Shown piece by piece: positions 45,787 through 55,927 of a stretch of 64,000 bases of DNA. The notes beneath the pieces were generated by a model. It was not told the DNA's origin. It saw nothing but the letters and a program-made list of their open reading frames with translations, and made no database searches. Both the position numbers and the translations under genes were made by a program. Position 1 is the stretch's first letter; the number at the start of each line of letters is the position of its first letter. This DNA comes from Lysinibacillus contaminans (GTDB lineage Bacteria > Bacillota > Bacilli > Bacillales_A > Planococcaceae): the NCBI RefSeq assembly GCF_001278945.1, contig NZ_LGRV01000003.1:310001-374000 (forward strand). The letters are read 5' to 3'.

Positions 45787-46805
45787 TTGATTCAACTTTA
45801 CCGGTGAATGTGGAAAAGAAAGAATCGAAGCTTGCTAAAATTGGACAGTTTCGAGAAATTGGGTTGTTAGCATTTATTATCATGTTAATGATCGCGGTGC
45901 AAATGCGGAATAGTAGCTTTTTAACGATTGAAAACATGACCGATATGATGACGAATACAGCTATTTTACTTATATTAGCAGTTGGTATGATGCTTGTCCT
46001 CGTTACACGAGGTATTGACTTATCGATTGGTGCAACATTAGCGCTCTCTGGGATGGTTGTTGCTCAGTTTGTAAGTAATCATCCACAAACTTCCCCACTA
46101 GTGGCCATTTTAATGGGGATTGGTATCGGAATAGTGTGCGGATTAGTCATTGGGGGCTTAGTTTCTTTTTTAGGTGTACTACCGATTATCGCCACCTTAG
46201 CGATGATGAATATTTACAGAGGTATGACTTACATGGTGAGTGATGGGAAATGGATTAGCTCTTATCAAATGCCTGAGAACTTTGTAGGGATTGCTACGAG
46301 TAAAATATTGGGTATAAATTCGCTTGTAGTTATCGTCATCATCGTTTATATTGTAGCTTTTTATTTTATTGGACACACACGAACAGGTCGTCAAATTTAT
46401 GCAGTTGGTAGTAATCCTGAATCTGCAAAAGTTACAGGTGTAAGTGAAAAGAAAATATTTTTACTTGTTTATACTGTTATGGGTGGATTAGCTGGCTTAT
46501 CAGGTGTGCTTTGGGTATCGAAATTTGCTTCTGCACAAGGTGATACAGCAACTGGCTTTGAACTAAGTGTCATCGCAGCGTGTATTTTAGGCGGTGTTAG
46601 TATTGCTGGTGGTGCAGGGAAGTTAAGTGGTGTGATTTTAGGAGCAATGCTTATTGGGATTTTAAATAATGCCCTTCCATTATTAAATGTGTCCCCGTTT
46701 TGGCAAAAGGGGATTGAAGGGTGCATTATTTTAGCGGCAATATTACTAAATGTAATGGTTAAACGTGGCGTGGAGCAAAATAACTTATTGCGGAGGAGGG
46801 TGTAA
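45771..46805 (+). CDS. rhaP: rhamnose ABC importer, permease 1
   Basis: 344 residues with about ten hydrophobic helices of the BPD-transp-2 (RbsC-like) family. It contains the typical loop VGSNPESAKVTGVSEKK and GGVSIAGGAGKLSG. It forms half of the membrane channel with the next gene product. AGGAGGTG precedes the ATG, inside the end of the ATPase gene. It is followed 2 bp later by the second permease. Confidence 0.85.
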   Translation: MSTNMIDSTLPVNVEKKESKLAKIGQFREIGLLAFIIMLMIAVQMRNSSFLTIENMTDMMTNTAILLILAVGMMLVLVTRGIDLSIGATLALSGMVVAQFVSNHPQTSPLVAILMGIGIGIVCGLVIGGLVSFLGVLPIIATLAMMNIYRGMTYMVSDGKWISSYQMPENFVGIATSKILGINSLVVIVIIVYIVAFYFIGHTRTGRQIYAVGSNPESAKVTGVSEKKIFLLVYTVMGGLAGLSGVLWVSKFASAQGDTATGFELSVIAACILGGVSIAGGAGKLSGVILGAMLIGILNNALPLLNVSPFWQKGIEGCIILAAILLNVMVKRGVEQNNLLRRRV

Positions 46806-46807
46806 GG

Positions 46808-47812
46808 ATGACATCTAAAATAGAAGAATCTTATGTACATAGACGCTTAGAAGCGCATAGACCACTTACTGCAAAGCATGTATTTTTACAGTGGGAATGG
46901 CTACTAGTGCTGATTTTCGTAGGTGTACTTGTGATGAATACGATGTTATCACCTTACTTCTTGAATATAACGAGCTTACGTGATGCCACTATGGTTTTCT
47001 TAGATAAGTCGTTTATCGTATTTCCGATGGCATTTATTATGATTATGAAAGAGATTGATATTTCAGTAGGGTCTACAGTGGCGTTATCCTCGGTGGGGAT
47101 GGCTACAGCTTACAATGTGTTTGGCTTACCAATGGAGGCGGCAATTGTCGTATGTTTAGTAGTAGGTGCATTATGTGGCTTATTTAATGGTTTCTTAATC
47201 ACCAAGTTTCCAGAACTCTCTGCAGTTATTGTGACGCTAGCTACCATGATTTTATATAGAGGAATTGCTTATATTATTTTGGAAGATCAAGCATCTGGTA
47301 ATTTCCCTGAGTGGTTTGGCTTCTTTGGATGGGGCTATGTGTATGGTGTCCCCTTTATACTAATTGTTTTCGTTGGTATTGCTATCGCATTTGGTCTATT
47401 GCTGCATAAAACAACATTTGGTCGTAAGGTATTTGCAATTGGTCATAATGATGTGACGAGTAAATTTTCCGGCGTTAATGTTAAGAAAACGAAGTTAATA
47501 GTTTATACGCTTGCAGGATTGATGGCTGCTGTGACAGCTGTATTTTTAGCCTCACGTATGGGGAGTACACGACCAAATATTGCGAATGCTTATGAATTAG
47601 ATGTGATCGCAATGGCTGCATTAGGGGGTATCAGTACCGCTGGCGGAAAAGGTAGATTAATAGGGACTGTTATCGCAATTTTCATCGTGGGCTACTTGCA
47701 GTATGGACTCGGGCTCATTAATATTCCATCCCAAACTTTAATGATTGTTATTGGTGCACTACTGTTATTTGCAGTCGTTGTGCCAAAGATAAAAGATTTA
47801 CGTAAATCATAG
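46808..47812 (+). CDS. rhaQ: rhamnose ABC importer, permease 2
   Basis: 334 residues with about nine or ten hydrophobic helices. The RbsC-type motif IGHNDVTSKFSGVNVKK and GGISTAGGKGRLIG mark the same family as the preceding permease but diverged, so the channel is a heterodimer as in rhizobial RhaPQ. GGAGGAGGG precedes the ATG. The substrate-binding lipoprotein gene follows 46 bp later. Confidence 0.85.
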   Translation: MTSKIEESYVHRRLEAHRPLTAKHVFLQWEWLLVLIFVGVLVMNTMLSPYFLNITSLRDATMVFLDKSFIVFPMAFIMIMKEIDISVGSTVALSSVGMATAYNVFGLPMEAAIVVCLVVGALCGLFNGFLITKFPELSAVIVTLATMILYRGIAYIILEDQASGNFPEWFGFFGWGYVYGVPFILIVFVGIAIAFGLLLHKTTFGRKVFAIGHNDVTSKFSGVNVKKTKLIVYTLAGLMAAVTAVFLASRMGSTRPNIANAYELDVIAMAALGGISTAGGKGRLIGTVIAIFIVGYLQYGLGLINIPSQTLMIVIGALLLFAVVVPKIKDLRKS

Positions 47813-47858
47813 TAATAAGGATAGACAAATATATTAAAAACATTTAAGGGGTGTTAGG

Positions 47859-48926
47859 ATGAAAAAGTTTTTAATGTTATTAGTAATGTCTGCATTGTTT
47901 TTAAGTATTTTAGCGGGCTGTACGCAAGGGAATACAAGTGGAACTACTAAGAATACAGATACAGAAAAAGCTGAAAAAGAAGATGTTAACGGCGAACCAC
48001 TGAAGCATGCATTTATCTTCAAAAACACAGGAAATCCTTATGGCGAAAAAATGATGCAAGGCTTTGAAGAGGCGATTAAGGAATCAGGGGGCGAAGCGAT
48101 TTTACGTGCACCCGATCAGCCAACTGCTGAAGCACAAATTCAAATTATTGAGCAGTTAATCACTCAAAAAGTAGATTCAATTACGTTATCAGGAAATGAT
48201 CCAGATGCACTACAACCAGCGTTGAAAAAGGCAATGGATTCAGGCATTAAAGTATTATCTACGGATTCAGCAGTAAACGCAAAAAGTCGTACTACACACG
48301 TAAACCAAGCGGATCCAGAAGCAATTGGTCGTATACAAATTGAAGCCATTTCAGAAATGATTGGTGGTAAAGGTCAAATTGCTGTTTTAAGTGCTACTTC
48401 ACAAGCGACGAACCAAAACTTATGGATTGAGTACATGCAAAAAGAGCTTGAAAAAGATGAATACAAAGGTCTCGAATTAGTGAAAATTGCGTACGGTGAT
48501 GATTTACGTGATAAATCGGTATCTGAAACGGAAGCACTATTGAAAACATACCCAGATTTAAAAGGTATCATTGCGCCAACTACAGTTGGTATTGCAGCAG
48601 CAGGTAAGGTATTAACAGATAAAAATTTAGCAGGCAAAGTCGCCTTAACTGGACTAGGTTTACCTAGTGAAATGGCGTCTTATATTGAAAATGGTGTTTG
48701 CCCGTGGATGTATTTATGGAACCCAATTGATGTTGGCTATGCTGCTGGTTATACAGCTGTAGAACTTGTAAATGGTGAAATTACAGGTGAAGTTGGCGAT
48801 AAATTTGAAGCAGGGCGTACGGGAGAAAAAGTGGTCGTTGAAGATGGTGATGGCACACAAATTATGCTAGGTGAACCATTCAAATTTGATAAAGGCAATA
48901 TTGCTGAATGGAAAGAGGTTTACTAA
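47859..48926 (+). CDS. rhaS: rhamnose ABC importer, substrate-binding lipoprotein
   Basis: 355 residues. The lipoprotein signal MKKFLMLLVMSALFLSILAGC precedes a type I periplasmic binding fold (FKNTGNPYGEKMMQGFEEA, SITLSGNDPDALQPALKKA, STDSAVNAKSRTTHVNQAD). It captures the sugar for the permeases. Rhamnose specificity is inferred from the operon. A terminator-like hairpin immediately follows, so its mRNA may be more abundant than that of the enzymes behind it. A second binding lipoprotein of the same fold lies at 54.9 kb next to a sensor kinase. Confidence 0.85.
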   Translation: MKKFLMLLVMSALFLSILAGCTQGNTSGTTKNTDTEKAEKEDVNGEPLKHAFIFKNTGNPYGEKMMQGFEEAIKESGGEAILRAPDQPTAEAQIQIIEQLITQKVDSITLSGNDPDALQPALKKAMDSGIKVLSTDSAVNAKSRTTHVNQADPEAIGRIQIEAISEMIGGKGQIAVLSATSQATNQNLWIEYMQKELEKDEYKGLELVKIAYGDDLRDKSVSETEALLKTYPDLKGIIAPTTVGIAAAGKVLTDKNLAGKVALTGLGLPSEMASYIENGVCPWMYLWNPIDVGYAAGYTAVELVNGEITGEVGDKFEAGRTGEKVVVEDGDGTQIMLGEPFKFDKGNIAEWKEVY

Positions 48927-48931
48927 TTTAG

Positions 48932-48969
48932 AAAAAGTCCTCAGTCCGCTTGTGGGCTGAGGACTTTTT
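48932..48969 (+). terminator. internal hairpin between importer and enzyme genes
   Basis: A symmetric stem (AAAAAGTCCTCAG / CTGAGGACTTTTT) follows the binding-protein gene by 5 bp. It can act as a partial terminator or protect the 3' end of the importer mRNA. No clear new promoter lies in the 33 bp left before the next gene, so the enzyme genes probably rely on readthrough. Confidence 0.75.
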
Positions 48970-49002
48970 AATTGCAAGTAGTACTTATTGGGAGGAATTG
49001 AA

Positions 49003-51066
49003 ATGGTGCAAAGTGCATGGTCAAATGAAAAAGCAGAAAATCTAACGGGCTTACAGGAGCTTGTCTATCGTTCAAATATTATTGGTTCAGACAGAGCTGT
49101 CTGTAATTGGGGCGGTGGTAATACGTCAATGAAAACGATGGAAAGAGATTTTCGTGGTCAGGATATTGAAGTGATGTGGGTAAAAGGAAGCGGTTCAGAT
49201 TTAGCGACAATGGAAGCGGAAAATTTTACTGGCTTGAAGCTTGAAGATATTCGTCCATTAATGGAACGAGCGTATATGACGGATGAAGAAATGGTCGATT
49301 ATTTAACGCACTGTATGATTGATGCCAAGCATCCTCGTATGTCAATTGAAACGTTATTACATGCATTTTTACCGTATAGACATGTAGATCATACTCACCC
49401 TGATGCGATTATTAGCATTTGCTGTGCGCATAACGGCCAAAAGCTTGCAGAAAAAATTTATGGTGACCGTTTTGTATGGGTACCGTACGTTCGCCCAGGA
49501 TTTGAACTATCGAAAATGATTGCACAAGGTGTCGCTGCAAATCCTCATGCAGAGCTTGTACTAATGGAAAAGCATGGACTTGTTACATGGGGAGACACTT
49601 CAGAACAAGCGTATACACAAACCATTCGTATGATTAATAAAGCGGAGCAATATATTAAAAACGCACAAACTGTGTCCCCTTTTGGAGGAGAAAAATTCAG
49701 TGTTAAAGACAAGGAACAACGCCATCAGCTTACAGCCGCAATTATGCCCCTTATACGCGGGGAAGTGAGTAAAGAGCAACAAATGATTTTAGATTATGAT
49801 GATTCTACGGATATTTTAGAATTTGTGAATAGCGTAGCAGCGAAAACTGTCTCACAAATTGGTGCAGCTTGCCCAGACCATCTAGTGCATACGAAAATGA
49901 AGCCATTATTTATAGATTGGGATGCAAATGCTGGTGATGTTCAGCAACTTCAACAACTCCTGCAACAAGGCATTAGGAACTATAAAGTCGAGTACGAAAC
50001 TTATTTTGAGCGTAATAAAAATGAAGGGGACGTCATGTTCGCAGCTGCCCCGCGAGTTATTTTAATCCCTGGTGTTGGTATGGTGACAACTGGAAAGAGT
50101 AAAGCGAGTGCACAAGTTAGTAGTGCGCTGTATCACCGCGCAATTGCAGTGATGAAAGGGACGACTTTAGTTAGCAATTTCGTATCGTTAAATGAAAATG
50201 AATCTTTTAATGTAGAATATTGGCCACTTGAATTATATAAACTTACGCTAGCGCCAAAGGAAGCTGAGTTTTCTCGGAAAGTCGCATTTATAACAGGTGG
50301 AGCAGGTGGTATTGGCAGTGCGACTGCCCGTCGGTTTGTAGCAGAAGGTGCACATGTCGTGCTTGCGGATTTAAATTTAGAGGGTGCTCAAAAGGTAGCT
50401 ACTGATATCAATGAGCAAGCCGGAGAACTACGGGCCATTGCACTGCAAATGGATGTGACGAACGAAGAGCTAGTAAAAAAAGCATTTGAACAGACAGCTT
50501 TAGCATTTGGTGGAGTAGATATTGTTGTCAATAATGCCGGTTTAGCCACTTCAAGCCCTTTTGAGGATACAACGTTACAGGAATGGCAGCTTAATTTGGA
50601 TGTTCTTGGAACAGGGTATTTTTTAGTAGCACGTGAAGCATTTAAGCAAATGAAAATACAAGCAAACGGGGGTTCCATGGTATTTGTTGGTTCGAAAAAT
50701 TCTATATATGCTGGGAAAAATGCAGCAGCTTATAGTTCTGTCAAAGCATTAGAAACGCATTTAGCACGTTGTATTGCCACTGAAGGTGGGGAATACGGCA
50801 TTCGTGTGAATTCGGTGTTACCTGATGCTGTTTTACAGGGTTCTGCTATTTGGGGGTCAAGATGGCGTGAGGAAAGAGCGGCAGCTTATAATATTGAACC
50901 AAATGAATTAGAGGAGCATTACAAAAAACGAACAACGTTGCTTGTGAATATTTTTCCAGCAGATATCGCAGAGGCCATTGCATTCTTTGCTTCATCGAAG
51001 GCGGAAAAAACGACTGGCTGTATGTTAACGGTCGATGGTGGTGTGCCTGCAGCGTTTACACGTTAA
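49003..51066 (+). CDS. rhaEW: fused rhamnulose-1-phosphate aldolase / lactaldehyde-type dehydrogenase
   Basis: 687 residues from ATG 49003 (GGGAGGAA upstream; the frame is open from 48988). The N-terminal half is a class II aldolase with zinc ligands in VDHTHPDAI and LVLMEKHGLVTW. The C-terminal half is a short-chain dehydrogenase with ITGGAGGIGSATARRF, NNAG and the YSSVK catalytic Tyr/Lys. It cleaves rhamnulose 1-phosphate to dihydroxyacetone phosphate and lactaldehyde, and the dehydrogenase half acts on the lactaldehyde. B. subtilis YuxG has the same fusion. It starts the enzyme part of the operon; the DeoR-type rhaR gene usual next to it is absent. Confidence 0.93.
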   Translation: MVQSAWSNEKAENLTGLQELVYRSNIIGSDRAVCNWGGGNTSMKTMERDFRGQDIEVMWVKGSGSDLATMEAENFTGLKLEDIRPLMERAYMTDEEMVDYLTHCMIDAKHPRMSIETLLHAFLPYRHVDHTHPDAIISICCAHNGQKLAEKIYGDRFVWVPYVRPGFELSKMIAQGVAANPHAELVLMEKHGLVTWGDTSEQAYTQTIRMINKAEQYIKNAQTVSPFGGEKFSVKDKEQRHQLTAAIMPLIRGEVSKEQQMILDYDDSTDILEFVNSVAAKTVSQIGAACPDHLVHTKMKPLFIDWDANAGDVQQLQQLLQQGIRNYKVEYETYFERNKNEGDVMFAAAPRVILIPGVGMVTTGKSKASAQVSSALYHRAIAVMKGTTLVSNFVSLNENESFNVEYWPLELYKLTLAPKEAEFSRKVAFITGGAGGIGSATARRFVAEGAHVVLADLNLEGAQKVATDINEQAGELRAIALQMDVTNEELVKKAFEQTALAFGGVDIVVNNAGLATSSPFEDTTLQEWQLNLDVLGTGYFLVAREAFKQMKIQANGGSMVFVGSKNSIYAGKNAAAYSSVKALETHLARCIATEGGEYGIRVNSVLPDAVLQGSAIWGSRWREERAAAYNIEPNELEEHYKKRTTLLVNIFPADIAEAIAFFASSKAEKTTGCMLTVDGGVPAAFTR

Positions 51067-51084
51067 AGCGGAGGGATGATTTTC

Positions 51085-52545
51085 ATGACTCATATTGCAA
51101 TCGATATTGGTGCTTCAAGTGGAAGATTGGTACTTGGGGACTTGAATGGCGACAAGCTTTCAATACAAGAAATTCATCGCTTTTCAAATAGCTTTACGCT
51201 AAGTGATGGGCAAGCACAATGGAATGTCGACAAGTTGCTGATGGAAATCTTAAAAGGGCTAGAAAAAGTGAAAAAGCTAGGCTATGAAAATATTACAATC
51301 GGCATAGATACTTGGGCAGTCGATTACGTGTTAATAGACCAGCATGGCGAGCGTATACAAGAAGCGTTTTGTTATAGAGATCAGCGCACAGAAAATGCAA
51401 TGGTGAAAATGGCCGAACATATTTCTATGCAAGCCATTTATGAGAAAACAGGTATTCAGTTGCAAAGTTTTAATACGCTATTTCAATTGTCAGTAGAAAA
51501 GCCAGCGCTACTTGAAAAGGCAAAATATATTTTACTCATTCCCGATTATTTAGCCTATCGATTAACAGGGATGGCTGTATTAGAGAGAACAAATGCCTCG
51601 ACGATGCAGCTTTTTAATGTGACAGAGGGTGTGTTTGACGATGAGTTGTTGACGCTGATTGGTGTAAAGGCAGAACAATTTGCCCCGTTTATAGACCCTG
51701 GGCAAGTAATAGGAGAGCTCCAATATGAACAATTTAAGGCGTTTGATTTGCCGAGATGTACCGTTATCGCAGTAGCTTCCCATGATACGGCGTCAGCCAT
51801 TGCAGGAACACCTAGTATTACAGAAAATTGGGCTTATTTGAGTAGTGGTACATGGTCGCTGTTAGGTGTAGAAAAAATGGCCCCGATTATCACGCCTACT
51901 GCTTATCGAGAAAATTATACAAATGAGTGGGGCGTTTTCGGGACCTATCGCTTTTTAATAAACATAATGGGTATGTGGATTTTACAGGAAGTATTGCGTA
52001 ATAGTAATGAAAACTATGAATTGGAGCAAGTGCTACAGGAGGCCGCTGAAGTAGAGCCATACTTACAATTTATTAACTTTAATGAATTCCGTTTTTTAAA
52101 GCCTTCAAATATGATTATAGAAATTCAGCGATACTGCGAGGAAACAATGCAAATAGTGCCCCAAACAATAGGGGAGCTTGCTGCATGTGTGTTTTCGAAT
52201 TTATCGATTATTTATGCAATGGCAATTGAGCAATTGCAATATATGACGCGAGCGTCCATTGATACGCTTTATATTGTTGGTGGCGGTTCAAAAAATCATT
52301 TGCTCAATCAAATGACTGCGAATATGAGTAAACGTACTGTCTTTGCTGGACCTGCTGAGGCGACAGCAATAGGAAATATTTTGTTGCAATTGATGGCTGT
52401 TAACAAGGTTCAATCACTGCAAGAAGGAAGACAATTAGTTTTTCATTCTTTCCCTGTACAAGTTTTCGAGCCGGTTGAAGTGTCTAGGACGGATATATTA
52501 GCACGATTCAAGCAGATTATGGAAAAGGGGCAGAGGCCTGCATGA
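51085..52545 (+). CDS. rhaB: rhamnulokinase
   Basis: 486 residues of the FGGY carbohydrate-kinase fold. ATP-binding is at [15 protein letters not shown], the Asp-containing GIDTWAVDY and [12 protein letters not shown] are typical, and [11 protein letters not shown] and [15 protein letters not shown] follow. It phosphorylates L-rhamnulose at C1. ATG 51085 is chosen because GGAGGG overlaps the ATG at 51076. The stop overlaps the start of rhaM (ATGA). Confidence 0.93.
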   Translation: MTHIAIDIGASSGRLVLGDLNGDKLSIQEIHRFSNSFTLSDGQAQWNVDKLLMEILKGLEKVKKLGYENITIGIDTWAVDYVLIDQHGERIQEAFCYRDQRTENAMVKMAEHISMQAIYEKTGIQLQSFNTLFQLSVEKPALLEKAKYILLIPDYLAYRLTGMAVLERTNASTMQLFNVTEGVFDDELLTLIGVKAEQFAPFIDPGQVIGELQYEQFKAFDLPRCTVIAVASHDTASAIAGTPSITENWAYLSSGTWSLLGVEKMAPIITPTAYRENYTNEWGVFGTYRFLINIMGMWILQEVLRNSNENYELEQVLQEAAEVEPYLQFINFNEFRFLKPSNMIIEIQRYCEETMQIVPQTIGELAACVFSNLSIIYAMAIEQLQYMTRASIDTLYIVGGGSKNHLLNQMTANMSKRTVFAGPAEATAIGNILLQLMAVNKVQSLQEGRQLVFHSFPVQVFEPVEVSRTDILARFKQIMEKGQRPA

Positions 52546-52856
52546 TACGACTAGCAACCAGGATGTTTGTATATAAGGAATTCTATGAAGAATATAAAAA
52601 AAGGCATGACGAGCTATGGGACGAAATGCAACAAACGTTAAAATCCCATGGTGCACATAATTATTCGATCTTTTTAGACGAACAAAACGGATATTTATTT
52701 GCTTATGTAGAAATTGAAGATACAGAAAAATGGGCGGCAATAAGTGATACAGCTATTTGTAGAAAATGGTGGGAATATATGGCGCCGTTAATGAAAACAA
52801 ACGAGGATAACAGTCCAGTTGCCGTGTCATTAAAGCCAGTATTTTATTTAGCCTAG
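52542..52856 (+). CDS. rhaM: L-rhamnose mutarotase
   Basis: 104 residues, the dimeric ferredoxin-like fold of RhaM (YiiL/YulD). [33 protein letters not shown] and the C-terminal [12 protein letters not shown] are typical. It interconverts the anomers of L-rhamnose so that the isomerase gets its substrate. Translation is coupled to rhaB through an ATGA overlap. Confidence 0.95.
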   Translation: MIRLATRMFVYKEFYEEYKKRHDELWDEMQQTLKSHGAHNYSIFLDEQNGYLFAYVEIEDTEKWAAISDTAICRKWWEYMAPLMKTNEDNSPVAVSLKPVFYLA

Positions 52857-52883
52857 ACATCGTTAAAAAGGAGATGGAGAGAA

Positions 52884-54140
52884 ATGACCGTAGAACAAAT
52901 GTATGCTTATGCAAAAGAAAAATACGCAAAATGGTCGATCGATGTAGAGCAAGCAATGACTACTTTAAAAGAAATACCGATTTCCATACATTGTTGGCAA
53001 GGTGATGATATTGGCGGTTTTGAGGTCAATAAAAGTGAATTATCAGGTGGTATTGATGTAACCGGGAATTATCCGGGGAAAGCTCGTTCACCAAAGGAAC
53101 TCCGTGCTGATTTGGAGCAAGCTTTATCGCTCATACCGGGGCATCACCGAGTAAATTTACATGCATTGTATGCCGAAACAAATGGGGAAGCGGTCGATCG
53201 TGATGAATTGAAACCAGCACATTTTAAAAATTGGGTAGATTGGGCAAAAAAAATGAACATTGGCTTAGATTTTAACCCAACATTATTTTCACATCCGAAA
53301 GCACAGAATGGACTAACTTTAGCACATCCAAAAGAAGAAATTCGCCAGTTTTGGATTGAACATTGTAAAAAAAGCCGTAAAATAGCTGCCTATTTTGGAG
53401 AGGAACTAGGTACCCCTTCATTAATGAATATTTGGATTCCAGATGGCTTTAAAGATATTCCATCAGATCGATTAACACCAAGAAAACGTTTGAAGGAGTC
53501 ATTAGATGCGATCTATAAGGAGACATTAAATCAGTCGCATGTATTGGATGCTGTAGAAAGTAAAGTGTTTGGTATTGGATCAGAATCTTATGTAGTTGGT
53601 TCGCATGAGTTTTATATGGGCTATGCGCTGAAAAACAATAAGATTTATTTAATGGATACAGGCCATTATCATCCGACAGAAACCGTGTCTAATAAGATTT
53701 CCTCCATGCTATTATTTTCCGACGTGGTTGCACTTCATGTTTCAAGACCAGTGCGATGGGATAGTGATCATGTCGTTATTTTGGATGATGAATTAAAGGA
53801 AATTGCAATTGAAATTATTCGCAATGATGCTATAGATAAAGTGAAGATAGGGCTTGATTTCTTTGATGCAAGCATTAACCGAATTGCAGCATGGACAATG
53901 GGCACAAGAAATATGGTGAAGGCACTATTGTATGCGCTATTAATGCCTCATGATTTACTGAAACGCTACCAGGACGAGGGCAATTATACCGCAAGATTAG
54001 CACTATTAGAGGAATTTAAAACATATCCTTTTGGTGCAGTTTGGGATTATTACTGCCAGCAAATGAATGTACCAGTAGGTGAAGCCTGGTTGGAACAAGT
54101 AGAGTTGTATGAAAAAAATGAGTTACTCATTCGAAATTAA
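52884..54140 (+). CDS. rhaA: L-rhamnose isomerase
   Basis: 418 residues, close to the B. subtilis length. The TIM-barrel metal ligands appear in [38 protein letters not shown] and [13 protein letters not shown]. It converts L-rhamnose to L-rhamnulose. AAAGGAGATGG precedes the ATG, 27 bp after rhaM. It is the last gene of the operon, closed by a terminator. Confidence 0.95.
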   Translation: MTVEQMYAYAKEKYAKWSIDVEQAMTTLKEIPISIHCWQGDDIGGFEVNKSELSGGIDVTGNYPGKARSPKELRADLEQALSLIPGHHRVNLHALYAETNGEAVDRDELKPAHFKNWVDWAKKMNIGLDFNPTLFSHPKAQNGLTLAHPKEEIRQFWIEHCKKSRKIAAYFGEELGTPSLMNIWIPDGFKDIPSDRLTPRKRLKESLDAIYKETLNQSHVLDAVESKVFGIGSESYVVGSHEFYMGYALKNNKIYLMDTGHYHPTETVSNKISSMLLFSDVVALHVSRPVRWDSDHVVILDDELKEIAIEIIRNDAIDKVKIGLDFFDASINRIAAWTMGTRNMVKALLYALLMPHDLLKRYQDEGNYTARLALLEEFKTYPFGAVWDYYCQQMNVPVGEAWLEQVELYEKNELLIRN

Positions 54141-54154
54141 AAGCTATATAAAAT

Positions 54155-54189
54155 AATGCAGGAAGAAAAGAATGCTTTCTTCCTGCATT
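54155..54189. terminator. terminator of the rhamnose operon
   Basis: AATGCAGGAAGAAA pairs with TTTCTTCCTGCATT. The stem serves both the plus operon and the minus-strand remnant. Confidence 0.8.
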
Positions 54190-54194
54190 TCATA

Positions 54195-54620
54195 TTAGAT
54201 GACAACTTGTTCATTACCTAAAAGCTTCGCCATTTTCACAAAAATCGAGGCATTATGCCCAATTGACATGGCGCAATGATGTGTCGGTGCTTCTTTAAAC
54301 AAAGCGTCAAAATATGCATCGGGATTGCGTTTGACCTAATAGACCGTTAACGATTTCATAACGAATGTTTGCACTATGTAGGGCAGTCGTAAATTCGGGA
54401 TAGGACAAGCACCACAATTGGCTAGCCATTCCCCAGTATTTGTTAGTGCATAGTTGAGCTGAGGGCTAGGTTGTAAATTTAAAAGGATCACTTGTGCCTG
54501 GAAACGTTGATGGATGGGCAATAAACGCATTATAAGTAAGTAAGCGTTCGTGCAAGCCTTCAAATTGTGTCCAATAAGCTTCAAGGCCTGTAGAGTATAG
54601 GCCGATTCGCGGCTTTGCAT
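54195..54620 (-). pseudogene. decayed fucose/arabinose isomerase-family gene
   Basis: Read on the minus strand, an N-terminal piece (KPRIGLYSTGLEAYWTQFEG, then LHERLLTYNAF) and a C-terminal piece (APTHHCAMSIGHNASIF, then VKMAKLLGNEQVVI and a stop) flank a middle with several stops and frame changes. The family has about 450-500 residues, so most of the middle is deleted. Motifs match the fucose/arabinose-isomerase superfamily. It faces the rhamnose operon and may be the relic of a second sugar route. It cannot make a working enzyme. Confidence 0.65.
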
Positions 54621-54880
54621 AATTGTTTCTCTTCAAAGTAATTGTCCCCTTTACAATTAATATTGTAAACTATTTATAAATCAAATAAATTTTCTGAACA
54701 TTCAGTCATGTCGGTTTAATAAGACTACCATGATGAGTTGAGTAGGTAGTATTGAAAGTATGGTAGGAGTATAGGATGTTAGCCAATTTCATTGAATTAT
54801 TTAAAAAGCGCGATGGTGCAACAACGCTTGCGTACCATCATATTTGGTTGGAAAATCCGCAAATTAAGTGGGGGATTATT

Positions 54881-55927
54881 ATGCGAAAACAATATTGGAT
54901 ACTTCTGCTACTAGCCATATGTATGATCAGTAGCTGTGCGCCAAAAGAAAGCTACACTATATTGTATGAGGCTAAGAAGGTGGAAGAAGAGCAGACATTG
55001 AAAGAACAGGAGATAAAAAAACATTTCCGTATCGCTTACATTCCTAAAGTCGGTAATATCCCTTATTTTGAATCTGTTTATGAAGGTGTGCTAGAAGCGG
55101 CAAAGCAATTTGATATTGAACTTATTTATGATGTGCCCACTGAGGCAAAGGCTGAAATCCAGATGCAAATTGTAGAAAAAGCAATTCAAAAAGAAGTTGA
55201 TGCGATTGCAGTTTCAGTTATAGATAGTAAAAGTTTGTCGCCTGTACTACAACGTGCGCGAGAAAAGGGCATTAAGGTAGTTACTTGGGATGCGGATGCT
55301 GAAATGTCTACAAGAGATTTGTTTGTGGATATGGTAGATGCTGAAAACTTGGGTAGGCATTTAATGGATCAACTAGCATTGCAAACAAATGAAGTCGGTG
55401 AATTTGCGATTATGACTGGTTCCTTTTCTGCGAATAATCATAATGAATGGGTCAAATGGATTCAAACTCAGTGGAAGGAATATTATCCAAATATGAAACT
55501 AGTAGAAGTCGTATCTACAAATGATGATCCACAAAAAGCATATGCAGTAGCCAAAACATTATTAGCAAATTACCCATCTTTAAAGGGGATTATAGGAAAT
55601 TCTTCTGTAGGACCACCCGCTGCGGCACAGGCTGTGAAAGATACACAGAAAGTTGGGGAAGTTGCGGTTGTTGGTTTATCGACGCCAAATCTAATGCGCT
55701 CTTATTTACATGATGGTTCTGCGCAAGTAGCAACATTATGGAGCCCCAAAAAACTAGGTTATTTAACGATTGCTTTAACACAGTATTTACTGACAAATAA
55801 GCCGATTACAGATAATGATGTTATTCAGCGTGTGGGTGCGATTCGCTTTGAAGAGCAACAAAGGCGCATTATCATGGGTGAGCCTATTGATTTTACAAAG
55901 GAGAATGTAGATCAATATGAATTTTAA
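54881..55927 (+). CDS. RhaS-like sugar-binding lipoprotein of a three-component sensor
   Basis: 348 residues from ATG 54881 (GGGGGAT upstream). The frame is open from 54776, but the lipoprotein signal MRKQYWILLLLAICMISSC begins here. A type I binding fold follows: KHFRIAYIPKVGNIPYFESVYEG, AIAVSVIDSKSLSPVLQRA, KVVTWDADAEMSTRD. It resembles the operon's own RhaS in layout (GSFSANNHNEW, SSVGPPAAAQAV). It overlaps a YesM-type kinase gene, so it probably presents the ligand to that kinase rather than to an importer. No permease is coded next to it. The 54621-54880 gap holds only its promoter region. Confidence 0.85.
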   Translation: MRKQYWILLLLAICMISSCAPKESYTILYEAKKVEEEQTLKEQEIKKHFRIAYIPKVGNIPYFESVYEGVLEAAKQFDIELIYDVPTEAKAEIQMQIVEKAIQKEVDAIAVSVIDSKSLSPVLQRAREKGIKVVTWDADAEMSTRDLFVDMVDAENLGRHLMDQLALQTNEVGEFAIMTGSFSANNHNEWVKWIQTQWKEYYPNMKLVEVVSTNDDPQKAYAVAKTLLANYPSLKGIIGNSSVGPPAAAQAVKDTQKVGEVAVVGLSTPNLMRSYLHDGSAQVATLWSPKKLGYLTIALTQYLLTNKPITDNDVIQRVGAIRFEEQQRRIIMGEPIDFTKENVDQYEF

